Source: Trichosphaerium sp. ATCC 40318 | Taxonomy: Eukaryota > Discosea > Flabellinia > Trichosidae | Assembly: GCA_038496445.1 (NCBI GenBank) | Contig: JALMLS010000411.1 | Location: 1-64,000, forward strand | Reading direction: 5' to 3' | DNA: 64,000 bases | In this document: positions 1 through 13,448 of the stretch, in pieces | How the letters are laid out: each line of letters begins with the position of its first letter | How positions within the stretch are numbered: position 1 is the first letter of the stretch | The notes under the pieces: generated by a model | What the model saw: the letters and a program-made list of their open reading frames with translations, nothing else | Told to the model about the DNA's origin: nothing | Database searches by the model: none | Made by a program: the position numbers and the translations under genes

Positions 1-1454
1 GCGAGCATTGTTGATTCTTTTGGCGTATCAACCACTGTGAAATCAACGTGCCTGTCTTTCGTGTCAACGTGCCCACCAATGACTATTGACTCTTTGGGAA
101 GTTGTGCCAACATGGCTGATAGTCTTTCCAGGTGTCTATCAGTAACGATACATCCCGTTCGCTGTTGAAAAGTGGTATTAATACTGGAGGTATTGAGACA
201 GAGCTTAAAAAACGTACGCTGGTGCCATTGGGAAACATGGTTGCCACTGACTGCTTTAGTTCAGCGACAAGTTGGTCTTTTACGGAACTGTGAACAAAGA
301 CATGATCAGGAGCCACGCAAGCCTGTCCACTATTCGCCATCTTACCCCTGTGTAGTAATGTTATTTCTACGATGCAAATCGAGGATCAAAATAGCAACAA
401 GTACCACAGTAAGCGTTTTGCAGTCATAGCAATATCAGCATCTTTATGTACAATAGCAGGATTCTTGCCTCCCAATTCTAATATCACAGGCGTCATATGC
501 TGTGCAGCCGCCTTTGGATTAATGTGAACACTTCGTTGCATTCATCCTGAAAACATGCCTTCATGACGATCTTTCCAACATGCAGCGCTCCTGTGAATAT
601 TATTTTATCGAACTTGTGTGCCAGTATCGTTGTGGTTTCCGGGACGCCACCAAGAACACAGCGTATAGTACGCGGATCAGCATATCTTTTGAAAAGTAAG
701 AACACATATAGGACAAAGGGGGTAGCAAGTACCGTTCGTTTGAAAAAAGCGAGTGCAACAGTGCTGAGGTGTGCGTCGAAATCTCGGATGGTTTAATCAA
801 ACACGCATTTCCGGCTGCTATGGCGCCTAACAAAACATCAACTAGCTGTCACTGGGTTGCTATTTATTGTGCCTATCAATGGTCTGATAGTGAGCGTAAG
901 TGGAAAGTTCCATGGAGCTATAATGAGGACAACACCATATGGTTCTTGTTTTAGATATGCCGACGCCATCTAACAAACACGTGTTATGGGCAATGTCTCA
1001 ACTTTGAGTGGCGTCTGGACCTGAATTGTGGATGGTACAGATGCTTTACGGTTTGCACACCATTTCTTAAGGTTCTTACATGCTGTCTTTACTTCTTGTA
1101 CGCACACGTCTATGATACTGTTGCCAAACCCTGCAGGACGCTTTAAATCTTTATAAAAGGCTTCAACGAACTAGTGACATGATTATCAGACGGTAATGAA
1201 GAAAATACCATTCAAACAGGGTTTTGATGCGTAAAATATGTGTTGATCTATCTGACACTGCGATTTTAGTGCTCTAATCGTACCTTTGATCTGTTTTCTG
1301 AGAGTAACGCCTGTAGCTTCAACAATTGCTTCTTTCTGTACGCCACCTAGGTCGTATAACTACTTAACACCTATTGGTAGCATACTGGAAGCGTAATCCG
1401 TGACGAGAAGCCAGTACGCAACGACTGGATGATTTGAGGGATAGCATCGCTCAT
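1..1454 (-). CDS. aldehyde dehydrogenase, class 3 (fatty-aldehyde type), 3'-truncated by window edge
   Basis: NAD(P)-dependent oxidation of aldehydes to acids. On the minus strand the start is at 1454 ([16 protein letters not shown]), followed by [17 protein letters not shown], the usual N-terminal helix of ALDH3 enzymes. Then come [18 protein letters not shown] (cofactor pocket), [50 protein letters not shown] with the catalytic Glu, and [12 protein letters not shown] with the catalytic Cys. The C-terminal third lies outside the window. I place introns at 1347-1385, 1171-1283, 970-1002, 827-872, about 675-720, 512-558 and about 370-425. Those at 827-872 and 512-558 need GC-AG boundaries to keep the family sequence in frame. 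The small first exons are supported by exact frame continuity (23, 21 and 56 codons). Family assignment is firm; substrate is not shown. Confidence 0.9.
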
Positions 1455-1650
1455 TGCACGCGGTTTTTAACGTGTTGTACACGAGAAACGCGAATTGACT
1501 TCGGGACGTAAAAAACCCAAAAAAAATTTTGACACGTGCAAATTAGCGTCAAAGGGAAAAAAAGTTACATACAAGACGTCTACAATGTAAAAATACTACA
1601 TTATCACAGGGAAATCAATGAAATAAATTAGCAAAAAAGAGATCGCTGTG

Positions 1651-2117
1651 TTACTTTTTTTCTAGCATGTCTTGCATTGCGTTTCTGAACATTTGTCTAA
1701 TGTCGCTGCGTATTAAATCGATGATAGCCTCTTTACAGAGTTCCCTTACTGCTTGTTGATCTGCTAGTGCGACTCTTTGTGGCCCACGTGATCTTGAAAT
1801 CACTGTAAGCAACGTGTTTTCTTACTTTTCGAGGGTTACATACATGTTTGGAAGAAAACTTGAATCGTCCTGTCTTTTAGAGCCCAGAGTAATAGTTGTC
1901 GTGCGTCCATGTCCCCTGGTTTGTATCGGTGACGCTTTTTGTCGGTCAGGTCGGGAACTTCGCTTGAACATGGACATGTGAGGCTCACTAGGACCACTAC
2001 ATCGATGTGTAAAGTAAGAAAGCGTGAAAGCTGTTTTAGTTCTTTTTTATAAAAAACCGGATTTACATCACTTACAGTATCTGAACAGTTGCTTCCTCTT
2101 TTAAAAATACGTAACAC
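1651..2117 (-). CDS. small uncharacterised protein
   Basis: I do not recognise this gene with confidence. The readable part contains KPGDMDARQLLLWALKDR, then after an intron (about 1803-1843, donor GTATGT) a helical, charged C-terminus with ELCKEAIIDLIRSDI and MFRNAMQDMLEKK, stop at 1651. The start at 2117 is the first Met and is uncertain, because one or two further short introns probably lie around 2045-2085. The leucine-rich helical character and the PGD...LLLWAL stretch vaguely recall kinetochore proteins of the Dsn1/Mis13 type, but that is only an impression. The ALDH gene on the same strand starts about 200 bases further down. Confidence 0.45.
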
Positions 2118-2281
2118 TTGTCGTGAAAGCGCACGTTAAAATTGAAACTAGCGCACACAACCGGATAAATTTGTGATAACTTAACTTCAATATTTGTAAA
2201 TTTCAATATGTGGTACCATCCCAAATGGACTCAAGATATAAAAATACAACCAACTTTTACTTAAAAGGAGGGAGGACATAA

Positions 2282-4640
2282 CTATGATCTCCTATCGCCG
2301 TAATTTACAGATATACGCCTGCCGAGGATGTGCACGCCATCCATATTCGCCACTGCTTTGTCTGCTGCGTCTGGGTTACTGAAATCAATAAAACCGCAAC
2401 TAGACAAACCATTCAGTTATTTTGAATAAACGTGACATTTTCTTACCCCTTAAACTCTCCATTGACGACCAAGAAACGAATGTGTTCCACTCTACCGCAC
2501 CAAGAAAAGTTATCTCGCAATATCACTTCTGTAAATTGCTCTGTGAGGCCACCCACGAATATAGTAGTACAAGCGTCATACTTGGGATGTTTATTTGGAG
2601 GTTTACCTAGTGCTTGTCAGTCACCCAAGAATATTGTGTAGAACATGCCTTTTACTGTGGCCTTGTCAGTCGCAAAGGATATGTGCATTGGCTTATCATG
2701 TAATTGATAGCCATTGAGACCAGATAGAGCTGCCGCTGAAGCAGTACCATCGTAAAATTGTACAAACCCAGATCCCATATTTACTAACTCACCTGATTGC
2801 TTTTCTTTTGGCCACCTCACTTGTTTCACTTCACCAAAGTCTGAAAACAAGGCCACGAGATCTTGTGAGGTGACAGTTTTCGCTAAATTGTTGACGTATA
2901 ACGTGTCACGTGATAATCCTGGTCTGTCTAAACGTGTAATGTGAACACATGCTACGTACTCAAAATATAAATAAAGCATACCTGTAGCTAAATAGGTTGT
3001 AGGGTCTGCACTCGGTGGCCCAGTTTGAGGCTGATACTGGGACGATATCGGTGGATTGCCTAATGTTTCTTAGTTTTTAACTATGTGGAGGAAAACTAAC
3101 CATAGTTTGTCCCTGCGCCAGCTGAAGAGAATGTCGGTGGCTGGGCGTATCCAGGTTGAGCTGGTAGATTTTGTAAAGTATTGTTAATAGCTTGTAACAA
3201 AGTCATCTGCATGTACAAGTCAGACTTAGACCTTGTTAACCGATACGCACAGTTTCTGCAGGGATGGAGTTCTGTAAGCCTGTAAATCCTGTGCTGATTG
3301 GCTGAGATGTAAAAGAAGGCGCAGGAGAGGTGTTTGTAGATGGTGCCGACATTGGCGCTACAGGTTATCAGTGTCTCACAACACATAGCTTATCGTACGT
3401 GCGTGGTGGTCTCCCCTGCTTCTTGTTCTTGGTGGATATGCAGAGTTAGCAGTGTCACCATTATAAGGCTGCCTGGTCGATTTTCTAACTTTTGAGCGAT
3501 GTCTGGCAGTGTCATCCCTATCAGAAGCGTTATTGTTATCCTCAATACTTGGTAATTCAGTCTATGCTTACTCATGTCTCTTTGAGTCATATAATGCGCT
3601 AAAGCCAACTGCCTTTGTACTAGATGGCTGAGTATTGTCGAGTTTACGGCGCTTGTATGGCCTATCTTCTCTAATCTCCTCTTTCTGCTAGAGCTCAATC
3701 GCTTAGGTTGTCAGTGGTGACATAGGGACATACCTTAGCAAACTTTACACCAAGGCGAGGAAATGCATGTGCGAGATAATCCAAAGCGGCAGTAGCCTCC
3801 TCTGGTGTTCTAAAATTTGCAAAAGCAAAATCTTTTCTTCCTGTGTTTACCGCTACAATCGCACTTTAATAAAGCCATGAACATTTAATTTTAGTACCTG
3901 TTACGGTGAATGGAGCAAGCATAAACCGAACATCTTCAGCTGGAAAGTTTGAAGGGATACCTTGAATAAATAATTTACAAGAGGCGTTAGAAGGCCTAAA
4001 ATTATACATTACTTTTTTGGAATATGCAGATAATATTATCTATCGTACACGTCCTGAGCCTCTGCTTTTATTGTGATATTTCTACCCATCTCTAAGCCAA
4101 CCTAACATGTGTTAGTTGTAAGAAATATCACAATAAAGAGTGACCTTGCTAAAGTCAACTGAATGTTGCTTGGTTTCTTGCACTATTAAATCTTGAATCA
4201 ACCTTGCAAAGCTCGTCACAGAGGAGGAATACTCCTGCAACCGCTCTCTCATTGCGTTGCCATCCTTTGATAATTTCTTAGATTGCAGTTTCGGGCTACA
4301 TAGGTGTCAACCAACACCATAATTAGACAGATAAGCACCAACCGTAGGTTCTCCAAATACGAGTATAATTTTAAAAATACAGTTTCTAGCGCGTCTGAAC
4401 GTGTGTCTACGCTACTGCCAGCCTCTTGTTGTTCGTGGCTACCTATCACGTGTAAATCGCCACGAGGAGTAACGTTTTCGCTCAACGAGATTCCTCGTTA
4501 CGTACCTAGTGCTTCTTCTGGACCCTCTGGTGTTGATGGCGCCGGATAGTGAACTGCCGCCTTGCTCTGTTGTTGCAATGTGTCACCGACTGATTTTTGC
4601 CGTGTGTCATCGATACTAAATCGTAGTGAGCGTAATGTAT
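2282..4640 (-). CDS. RNA-binding protein with three RRM domains
   Basis: Three RNA-recognition motifs can be read in order on the minus strand. RRM1 (about 4010-3735) has CKLFIQGIPSNFPAEDVRF as RNP2 region and GRKDFAFANF as RNP1. RRM2 (about 2935-2640) has DTLYVNNLAKTVTSQDL and GSGFVQFYDGTASAAAL. RRM3 (about 2590-2285) has TTIFVGGLTEQFTE and CGFIDFSNPDAADKAV, ending at GDRRS and a stop at 2282. Between RRM1 and RRM2 lies a basic segment with a likely nuclear signal (PYKRRKLD), an Arg/Ser-rich part and a Pro/Gln/Ala-rich part (about 3390-3100). The order resembles Nam8/TIA-1-type splicing and translation regulators, but orthology is not established. At least seven introns. The first exon near 4500-4640 is in frame (YPAPSTPEGPEEAL), but I could not find its Met, so the start is approximate. 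Confidence 0.75.
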
Positions 4641-5128
4641 GGAGTTTTGGCGATATGACGAATTGTGGTCAAGTAAAACGCTGAATAAAGAAACATTTAC
4701 CCTACTATGGGCAAGGACATTATGTATGGTTACTAAGAAGCCCTACAAGCTTAGTAGGTACGACAAATAGAGAGAAGGGTGAAGAAAATGAACTAAAACG
4801 CGACACGAAGATGGTTACGCGACCAATTAACCTCACACATACTACTGTGTGGAAGAAACGGCAAGGAATAAACAAAAAGAATAATTGTACTGAAAATGTT
4901 AAAACAGTTAGCTTTACCTCTTGGCTTGGTGAGCGTAGGTTGTCTTGCTAAAATTATAAAGTGTTTACGCGTATTGACATTTGATAAAACCTCAATGTCC
5001 GGATTGAGCCGGCTGTCGCTAATAGTCAGATAGTCATCTATCCTTCGCTCACGTGGGTAACCTGGAGTATAAAAAACAAGGCGATAGTTGAAGACTGTGT
5101 TTATTGATTCCTTTTGCAGAAATATTGC
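4641..5128. other. intergenic region with a possible very small plus-strand ORF
   Basis: Lies between the start of the RRM gene and the end of the aquaporin gene, both on the minus strand. On the plus strand a Met codon near 4640 opens about 40 codons (MEFWRYDELWSSKTLNKE). One GTACGA...AAG intron could extend it to about 60 codons, with a stop near 4870. I see no family similarity and do not call it a gene. CACGTG occurs near 5051. Otherwise nothing recognisable. Confidence 0.3.
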
Positions 5129-6160
<1,032 letters not shown>

Positions 6161-6618
6161 GCTTGTTAAACGGATTGCTACAATGATTGTGCGCGACTGT
6201 CAACAAAAATGTGCATCCAAAACCACAAACGCCAAGAATTATGCGTATCTCGTGATGTGTAATGCGTTGAACATAGAATAATATCACCCTGTATTTTAAC
6301 GTTTCAAGGGATGTCTAGCATCGGGATTGACGTAAAAGGTTAAAAACCATGAAAGAACGCTCCCTTTCGCTTGTACATTCGCAGTTGTGAATGTGGGAGT
6401 GAGTTATCGATCTTTTCTAGAGCGTTATTTAAATTTTTTTTATCCGTAGTGTACTCCGAAAGAATGATGTAATAGCAACACTAAGCTACCTTTTTGTTGT
6501 TGTATCCGAATAACATGATAACTGACACAGGTGTCTTTTTTTTCACCTTTTTCGAAAAAATCGACCAAAAAATTTTCGTGACGGTTCAAAAGCACGTGAT
6601 AAACTTGTCAAGGCAACG
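6161..6618. promoter_or_regulatory. divergent promoter region between aquaporin and cation exchanger
   Basis: These 458 bases separate two divergently transcribed genes. A CACGTG palindrome lies at 6592-6597, about 22 bases upstream of the exchanger start codon. The rest is AT-rich with no further ORF or RNA gene that I can see. Confidence 0.35.
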
Positions 6619-9218
6619 ATGGATTTCCTTGCCGAGGTCATTTCAAATACCACAGTAGAAGGGGAGAGCAGTTGCTCCCTTGTAAGTACCATCTAAAAGC
6701 AAGGGTAGTTAGTCACTTTTGTTGAGGAAGGAGATTGGTTGCCATGTTCGAACAACATAATAGCCAACATCTTCTTGATGATATTCTACGGTTATATTTT
6801 GGGGTTTGTACGTCACGTTTTGTTTTTTATGCTTAACACATTCTTACGACTTCAAAAGGGCTCGAAACTTATCGCTGATGGTAGTGAATTGCTATTGGAC
6901 GTATGTTGCAGCTTATCATTTTGACAAACACTAACATTTATAGATATTAAACCCTGGTACGGTATGGGTACGCGTACATTAATTGACGCCAGTACAGGTC
7001 TTATTGGTGGATTCGTGATACCATTTTTGGGTGAGCTAGATGTGCTACTACTTTCTCGCTCTAAATTTTCGTAGGTGCAATGCCAGACGCTATCATTGTC
7101 ATTGTCAGTGGTCTTGGCGCAGCTCATCGTGTCGAGGAAGAAGTAAAAGGTTCGCAAGCATTCACTATCGGCATAACCGCCGAAATGTATTCAACAGTGC
7201 TTTCGTTGTAATTCTTCTCCAAGTGGGCGTCGGCACCTTAGCTGGTAGCACAATCATGCTTCTTACAATAGCCTGGGGAGGTATGTGCTTATTACACAAC
7301 ACAAAACTGACCTGGTCACAAAAGGGAGTGTGTTAATAGGACGATGTGACATAAAGGATGGCGAAGGTATTCTATTTTTTTAATGCAATGAAGGACAAGT
7401 GTTAACCCCCATGTACAGCTGTCGATAAGACCAGAACAAGCAAGTGGTGTACGTGCACTTAATTTGGTATGAATATTGACGTGGAGTTCGTAGCGTTATT
7501 GTCAACAGGCGTTTCTTGTGAGCCTGACATGAAAATACAATCTCGAATCATGCTTGGGACATCTTTGACTTACCTCATTATTCAAGTACGCAGCCACCAC
7601 CTAAATGTCAATATTAATATGTCTCTAGGCAATCGCTTGGGTCTTTACCGACAAATCCCGTAGGATCCAGATAGACCAGCAAGAAGAGTTCGCTTTGGTA
7701 CCCTTTGAACAACCTTGTAAAATGAATCATTTTTAACTTGTAGCGTTTAGGCTGGGTTCATAGTAGCTACCATCCTATTCATTGCCTACAGTATGTTCAT
7801 GGTCCTCAACACAGAACAACAAGAACGTGAGATAGAAAAAGCCCAACAAGTTTTGCTCCACAAGAACGTATGTCGAAATTCAAACCCATGTAGCTTCATA
7901 AATTTGGTTGATCTCATTCACGTGGTAGATTGTAAAAGTGCTTGAAGACGAGATTGAGAAAATTGAAGAAGAGTTCGATGCTAAAAATGAGTCAATGGTC
8001 AGTGGTATCAATTACCTTCACACCAGCGACGAGGAAGCTCAATCGCTAATTTCTGCGTTCCCTCAGCCTGGTGAAGCAAGTCCAAGTGGCATCGATATTG
8101 GGTAAGCCAACAAAACACCTTTAAATCCAAAAAATGATAGTGTTGTCAGTAATCCTATTTTTAAGGACCCTTATCCGAGACCAAAACAGAAAGAACTCAG
8201 GCAGAGATACTCACGTATCCAGTGTACGTCTCATCCACACGTCACGCGAATTTCACAACTTTCCTGCAGGCCGTGTCGAAAATGCGTCGTTTGGTAAAAC
8301 GTCTTGAAGAGAACGAAGAAAGCACCCCAGTAGAGGAAGAGGAAGAGGCTGAGGAAGAAGTTGTTCTAACCAAGCGAGAAATACTGATTCGCAGTCCACT
8401 CATGCTTCTAGGTATTTAAATGAATCGTGTCACCCTTTGCTAACTTTATCCAAGTTGCCACCGTCTTATTATCTGTCTTTGCAGATGGCATGGTACTCTT
8501 AGTTGTTGATTATCCCAGATGTATTCTTACTCTATATGTCTAGGTAAAAGCGATCAGCAACTTTGCAGACGGCGTTGGTATTGATGCTTTTTACATTTCT
8601 TTTGTGGTATGTCCCTCATTAAAACAGTTTGGAAGCGTCTCATTTTATGTGTAGGTCACGCCGTTTGCTTCAAATGCTAGTGAACTTATCGCCAGTTTAA
8701 TCTTTGCCGCTAAAATGAAGAAAAAGAATATGACTATCACGTGCGCACATACTTTACCATTCGTTAAATTAACGTTTCACGAATAGCTTTGGAGCTATTT
8801 ACGGTGCTGCAATTATGGTGAGTTAACTTCCATCAAAGTACCCTTCTTGACACTGTTTTTCTAGAACAACACGCTTGTACTTGGTATTTTCCTTGCATTG
8901 GTTTACTTTAGGTTCGCTGCGATGTTCACAGTCATTAAGAACTTTGAACTCATTTTCTTCATATTAGAAAGATTTTATGGACATTTTCAGCCGAAGTAAT
9001 TACTGTTATTACCATCACATTCATCGTTGGTCTATTGGGTAGTTTTATGACAACCTTCAGGCACGTGTCATGACATGTCAATTGCGATTTTGTTTTATCT
9101 GTTACAAGGGTGTTAACCACTTTCTTAAAGGGCTTACTGGTCACCAATTATACTTTCCCTGTTCCCTCTGTCAATTGCCTTGGTGGCGGTACTCAGAACA
9201 TACGTGGTTTCTACTTGA
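6619..9218 (+). CDS. sodium/calcium exchanger-type membrane transporter (NCL-like)
   Basis: Cation/Ca2+ exchanger with two alpha-repeat halves. The start at 6619 (MDFLAEVISNTTVEGES) is about 20 bases after a CACGTG. The first half has FLG-GAMPDAIIVIVSGLG and VGVGTLAGSTIMLLTIAWGG. The second has YISFVVTPFASNASELIAS, NNTLVLGIFLALVYFR and ILWTFSAEVITVI, ending in a hydrophobic segment SLFPLSIALVAVLRTYVV with a stop near 9216-9218. The halves are separated by an acidic linker (about 7940-8350, VEEEEEAEEEVV), where plant NCL proteins carry EF-hands; I see no canonical EF-hand here. Many introns of 40-90 nt. The motifs match the NCL/CAX side of the CaCA superfamily better than mammalian NCX. Ion preference and membrane are unknown. 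It converges on the F-box/LRR gene with about 100 bases between stops. Confidence 0.8.
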
Positions 9219-9322
9219 ACCAAATAAGTGTTGTGAGAACCACCTCAAATAATAAAACGAAGTTTACAAACAAAATGTGCTGTAACAACGACGTAATCCC
9301 AATAGAAATGTTTATTGGTGGT

Positions 9323-11301
9323 TCATATGGCATCAGGTCTACCAACTACCCTTAGCCTTGGTGCTGCAAAGTTGAGCTCTACATCAGAAAACAGCTTTTT
9401 GAATTGAGAGATCAGGAGTTCGCGGTTATCACCCTCCCTGTCTTCAATTCCTAGTTTCTTGAGATTTGGTAGGCGTCCTAGACGTATGATACTATCGTGC
9501 GACAGCTCGAGGCATGTCAGGTTGAGTACTTTAAGATTAGTCATTGTTGAAATCATTGATGAAAAATCGGTTGGATAGGATTTTCTGCTTTGTAATGATA
9601 ACTCAGTGAGCGATGTAACTTGCGTCAAATGAGAAATGTCTTCTACTGTGCAGTCCTCACTAAGTAAAAATGTTGGTTTTGAACACAACCAGCAAAGAGT
9701 TGTACGTACAGTGTGCAGAATGTGGTGAGCGACACGAGACGTGTGAGTCGAGGTAAACTCGGTAAAGCTGGCTTCAATGACATGCCATTTATCCCTATGA
9801 TTGGTAAGAAAGACGTACAGGTAAGGTATTTGCTGTAACTAGCACTAAAATACAACTAACCTAGTACTTCGAGATTGTACAGCCAAGACAGTTTCTCTAA
9901 ACCAAAATCTACATATGACATTCTCAAATTGCGCAAATTTGTTAACAAGCCCAATCCAGACGCTGTAATCTGTTTGTAGCCGCCACCAACTGCACTCAAC
10001 GCCAATGTATCCAATACTTGCAAATGTTGTAAATAGTCGAGTGATAAACAGTACAACGGATGATGGACATGCACGATTAGTTGCTACGTTCGTCAGTAAC
10101 ATGCAACGTTTTAGAGCAAAAACTGACCTGTATTCGACGTTCAGCGAAACTCTTTAACGAGGCTGCTGAAGTTATGACATATGTACTGTCCTCGTCATAC
10201 GCATGTTCAACTATGGCATCGTTAATAGATCAGGAGATTAAATGATTGCACATACATCGTGGGTACAGACAAAGCCTATTCAATCGCGGTAATCCACTAA
10301 GAAATCCTGTGTGCAAGTTCTGCGTGGTGCCTGTCGAGTCTTAAAGACGCTCACAGTTAGCCTCACGTCAAAACTTTACTGAAGCATTATACGTACTCCA
10401 AAAAAAGCAAAGAGATTCCAATGTAGTTAATCTAGAAAGAGTTCTAACACGATCAAGGCTGAACCAATTGTAAAACCCAAAAATCTTCAATTTAGGCAAT
10501 TGAAGAGCAGTAAAGTCTATCACATCAGACACACGTTGTTGGTGATTCTGACGCGCACTGTAATCAGTGATACGCAATTGAGTAAGATTAGACAAGGCGT
10601 TGATTGACTCAAAACAAGGAGACGAAGGCATGTAGCCCAACAACGCCACTTCTAGCTGAACCAGCTGTGTCAATTGAACTATTTCTTCTGGCCACAACTT
10701 CTTTAGGGATATCAATGATAGATCAAGCCCTATCACGTGACATAAGTGTCTATAGCACAGTATCTAAAAAACTAGGAAAATGTGTCAAATTATACCTCTG
10801 AGTTGAACCATGAGTGGTAAGCTAGGAAGCAGCATCTTGGCGATTGTGTACTCCAAGTCAATCAATGACGCTTTTTTCTTTGATTCCATGTTCATCACGC
10901 CAAAACTGTGCAAAAGGAGCCCATGAGTGCTGATCAGGTGGTTCGTTTTCTGAGTCAAATCACTGACTAAACAGGTGGCGTTGATGACGGTTTTTGATTT
11001 GATGTACTGGGTGCGTGTACGTACCTTCTTTATTACTTTCAAAATCCGTGAATGAGAACGTTACTTGTAGGTGACGCAGGTGCTTGAACCTGAAGTTGGG
11101 TATAACGGTTTTATGGTGTAATTTAATTTTTAAATGTGTAATGTTACTGTCAACTACATTTTGTATCGGTTTACTGATTGCAGAGTAAAATAGAGTTGCT
11201 GTGGACGTTATGTCGCTTAGATAATCGAACAATCGCCAAACCAACTCGTCTGGTAGCATAGAAAAGCAATTTTGATGCGTTATGGCTGTAATGGTAAGCA
11301 T
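9323..11301 (-). CDS. F-box and leucine-rich-repeat protein
   Basis: Likely substrate adaptor of an SCF ubiquitin ligase. The N-terminal exon contains MLPDELVWRLFDYLSDI, a clear F-box start (conserved LPDE and hydrophobic spacing). The rest is a series of short exons encoding irregular LRRs, for example TNLKVLNLTCLELSHDSIIR, LPNLKKLGIEDREGDN, LTNLRNLRMSYVDFGLEKL and LSNLTQLRITDYS. The chain ends at RLRVVGRPDAI and a stop at 9323. The start at 11301 is the first Met of the exon; the Met directly before LPDE (near 11262) is an equally good choice. Introns are plentiful, and I have not fixed every boundary between 9690 and 10380. Typical of lineage-expanded F-box families, and no substrate can be inferred. 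Confidence 0.75.
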
Positions 11302-11612
11302 TAACTACAAAAAAATGCTAGTACCTTTGGTACCATCACCAAGAGCGCGCTTATGCGTGCCAGACATGATTGCGAGCGTTCGTAGATCAACTAAGGTGAC
11401 TTAAAAAAAAGCCAGTACAAGTCAACTCAGAGACATTTTAAATTCACTTGTACTACTATTTTGTGATGTTCAAAGGGTGTATCAGCCACAAGTTTATTTT
11501 ACAAAAAAATAGGACAATCAAAAAACAGTAGTATCACTGATGGCGTCTTGTCCAAGAGGATTGGTGGCTGATCCATGATTGGGCTTTTAAATGGTCTACG
11601 TTACCAAGATAT

Positions 11613-12604
11613 TTAGATGACTCCCCACTTCTTCTCAAAAGCAAAACAAATCTTGGAACATGCACAAGCAGCACTTAGAGGGTATTTCGAAAAGCATATT
11701 TTTGTGTCAATCCAATCAATGTTTATACTTCCTCTAGCGAACCCACCAACTACAAACACAATATCTCTATCCAAGGTCTGTACGTAATTATCTAGATCAA
11801 TTGGCTCCGAACGACAAGTCGTACCTTAGGGAGTAGCAGGGTAAGTCCTTGAACTTTAAACAAAATAGAAGGTGGAAGTAAACAAAAAAAAAGTGACATA
11901 CCAATCTTTAGGGCGTTGATGCTGAAGTACTGTGTCACTGGATTTTTAATACATCTGAACAACATTTGAGGTCCAGATCCCGGCTTACCATCCGTGCGTT
12001 GTGCTTTGATTTTGAGCTCGTGTAGTAGTTGAACTGTATAAATGAGTAACAGAAATATAATTAACCAAACTTACCCATCAAGCCTGCAAATCTAGGAAAA
12101 GTACGTGGTATGCGCGTCTCAGGGTGGATTGTGATGAGCACGTTTTTACGAGTATGAATATACACTGTCAAGTGACCAGCCTTATTCAATGGGGAGTCCA
12201 TCAATGCGAGGAGACACTGTAGGAACGCATTTGTTAAGTTTCAAGCAGAATAAAATGTGGAATTTGAAGTTCCTACCTGGTGAACTACATCAGGCCTTGC
12301 CTCGTTGACGTCTCTGTCAAAACGCTTCATTACCTATTTGTTCATTAATTTTCTCGTTAAAATAGAGAAAATGAGAAAAACAAGCAAATTGTAGCCTACA
12401 ACGCGTTTAGTACCTTCCTATGCGCAGCTGAATCGCAATTTAACAGCTCAAAACCAGCTTTTGTTTTAACAATCTCCAAACATGCTCCTTCCAGCACTAC
12501 GGTGAGTCTATTGCGTAAGACTGTGTTTGGAACGACTAACAAACGTACTGCCCCTTTTTCTTCTTGTCTTTTTCATCGCCCGCTGATACTCTTGTAAACG
12601 ACAT
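11613..12604 (-). CDS. EMG1: Emg1/Nep1, 18S rRNA pseudouridine N1-methyltransferase
   Basis: SPOUT-class methyltransferase that modifies a hypermodified pseudouridine of 18S rRNA and helps 40S assembly in the nucleolus. Readable blocks in order: [104 protein letters not shown] and [16 protein letters not shown], finishing KKWGVI with a stop at 11613. All are hallmarks of Nep1, including the SPLNKAG and IPRTFPRF signatures. The start at 12604 ([18 protein letters not shown]) joins in frame to LTVVLEGAC across an intron with donor GTACGT and acceptor CAATAG. Total length is near the usual Nep1 size for compact eukaryotes. Confidence 0.92.
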
Positions 12605-12882
12605 GTGGTATAGTTACTTGTAAAACAATGGAAAAAAGAGACACGAAATTTGTAATGTCAAAGCAAGTCGTAAATACGAGAGAACAGTAACTCTGTACTG
12701 CGTACTGAGTAAAGGCTACAAACTTACATACCAAGTTGTGGAGAATACGCTCAAAAAAAAAAAATACAAATACAAGTGTGCGTAAATATTGATTTACCAA
12801 TCGCTAGAATTGTACAGCGTGCATCGGGTTTGTTTTGATACAAGTAAAATGTCCATGTGATGAATACGAGCGAGAAAACTTA

Positions 12883-13266
12883 TTACTCTTCGAGTCCTGC
12901 GAGGGCGGCTTGAGTTTCAACGTATCTGTTTACGTCAGGCCACAGTCTCTATAAGAATTATCAGTAAATTAAGGCGTACAAGAGTTAAAGAGTGTTGTAA
13001 CGCATTTAAATTGCTTGCAATTAAAGCGTGGTACGTACGCCACTGTTTAAGCTGAGCCAGAACCACTCAGTTGCGTGCCATCCGGCGGTTTCAATTACCA
13101 TAGCGCCAGCAACAACGAAAAGTACTACACCAGGTGTTTTACGAAGTAATCCTCTGTATAATAAGCTGCTGAATCTGTTTACTCCAATGTTGTTTGCAGG
13201 AGTAACGCTGCCACGATTGAATGGTGGTCGCACATTGTATGGTCTCTTTGGCACTCCTTGGCTCAT
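12883..13266 (-). CDS. QCR9: cytochrome bc1 complex subunit 9 (QCR9/UQCR10 family)
   Basis: Small single-span subunit of respiratory complex III. The minus-strand start at 13266 gives a basic N-terminus, then RFSSLLYRGLLRKTPGVVLF, one membrane span (VVLFVVAGAMVIETAGW) and WHATEWFWLSLNSG. An intron with donor GTACGT (about 12955-13030) follows, then LWPDVNRYVETQAALAGLEE and a stop at 12883. The pattern of SSLLY, one TM and a C-terminal LW-DV segment is that of QCR9. About 96 residues, longer than fungal QCR9 by an N-terminal stretch that may serve mitochondrial import. It is on the same strand as Emg1, whose start lies about 280 bases downstream of this stop. Confidence 0.8.
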
Positions 13267-13448
13267 CTACAGGCGTTTTGAGTAATTTTTATCGTAAGTT
13301 TGTTTGGTGGTTTTTGTGTTAGTCTAGAAAAAATCCAACCTTACCTTGTTTGTATTGTGAGTTTGCTAACAAGTGCGAAGATGTAGAAAGTCAAGCAAAG
13401 TTGTTTGGCTCATATTTTTTGTCATTCCACACAACCGCTTTTATCAAA

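Noticed and set aside
960-1010. Apparent in-frame stop (TAG) in the aldehyde dehydrogenase, suggesting a pseudogene
   Set aside because: A 33-nt intron (970-1002, GTTGAG...TTGTTAG) removes the stop and keeps the frame, and the other exons are intact.
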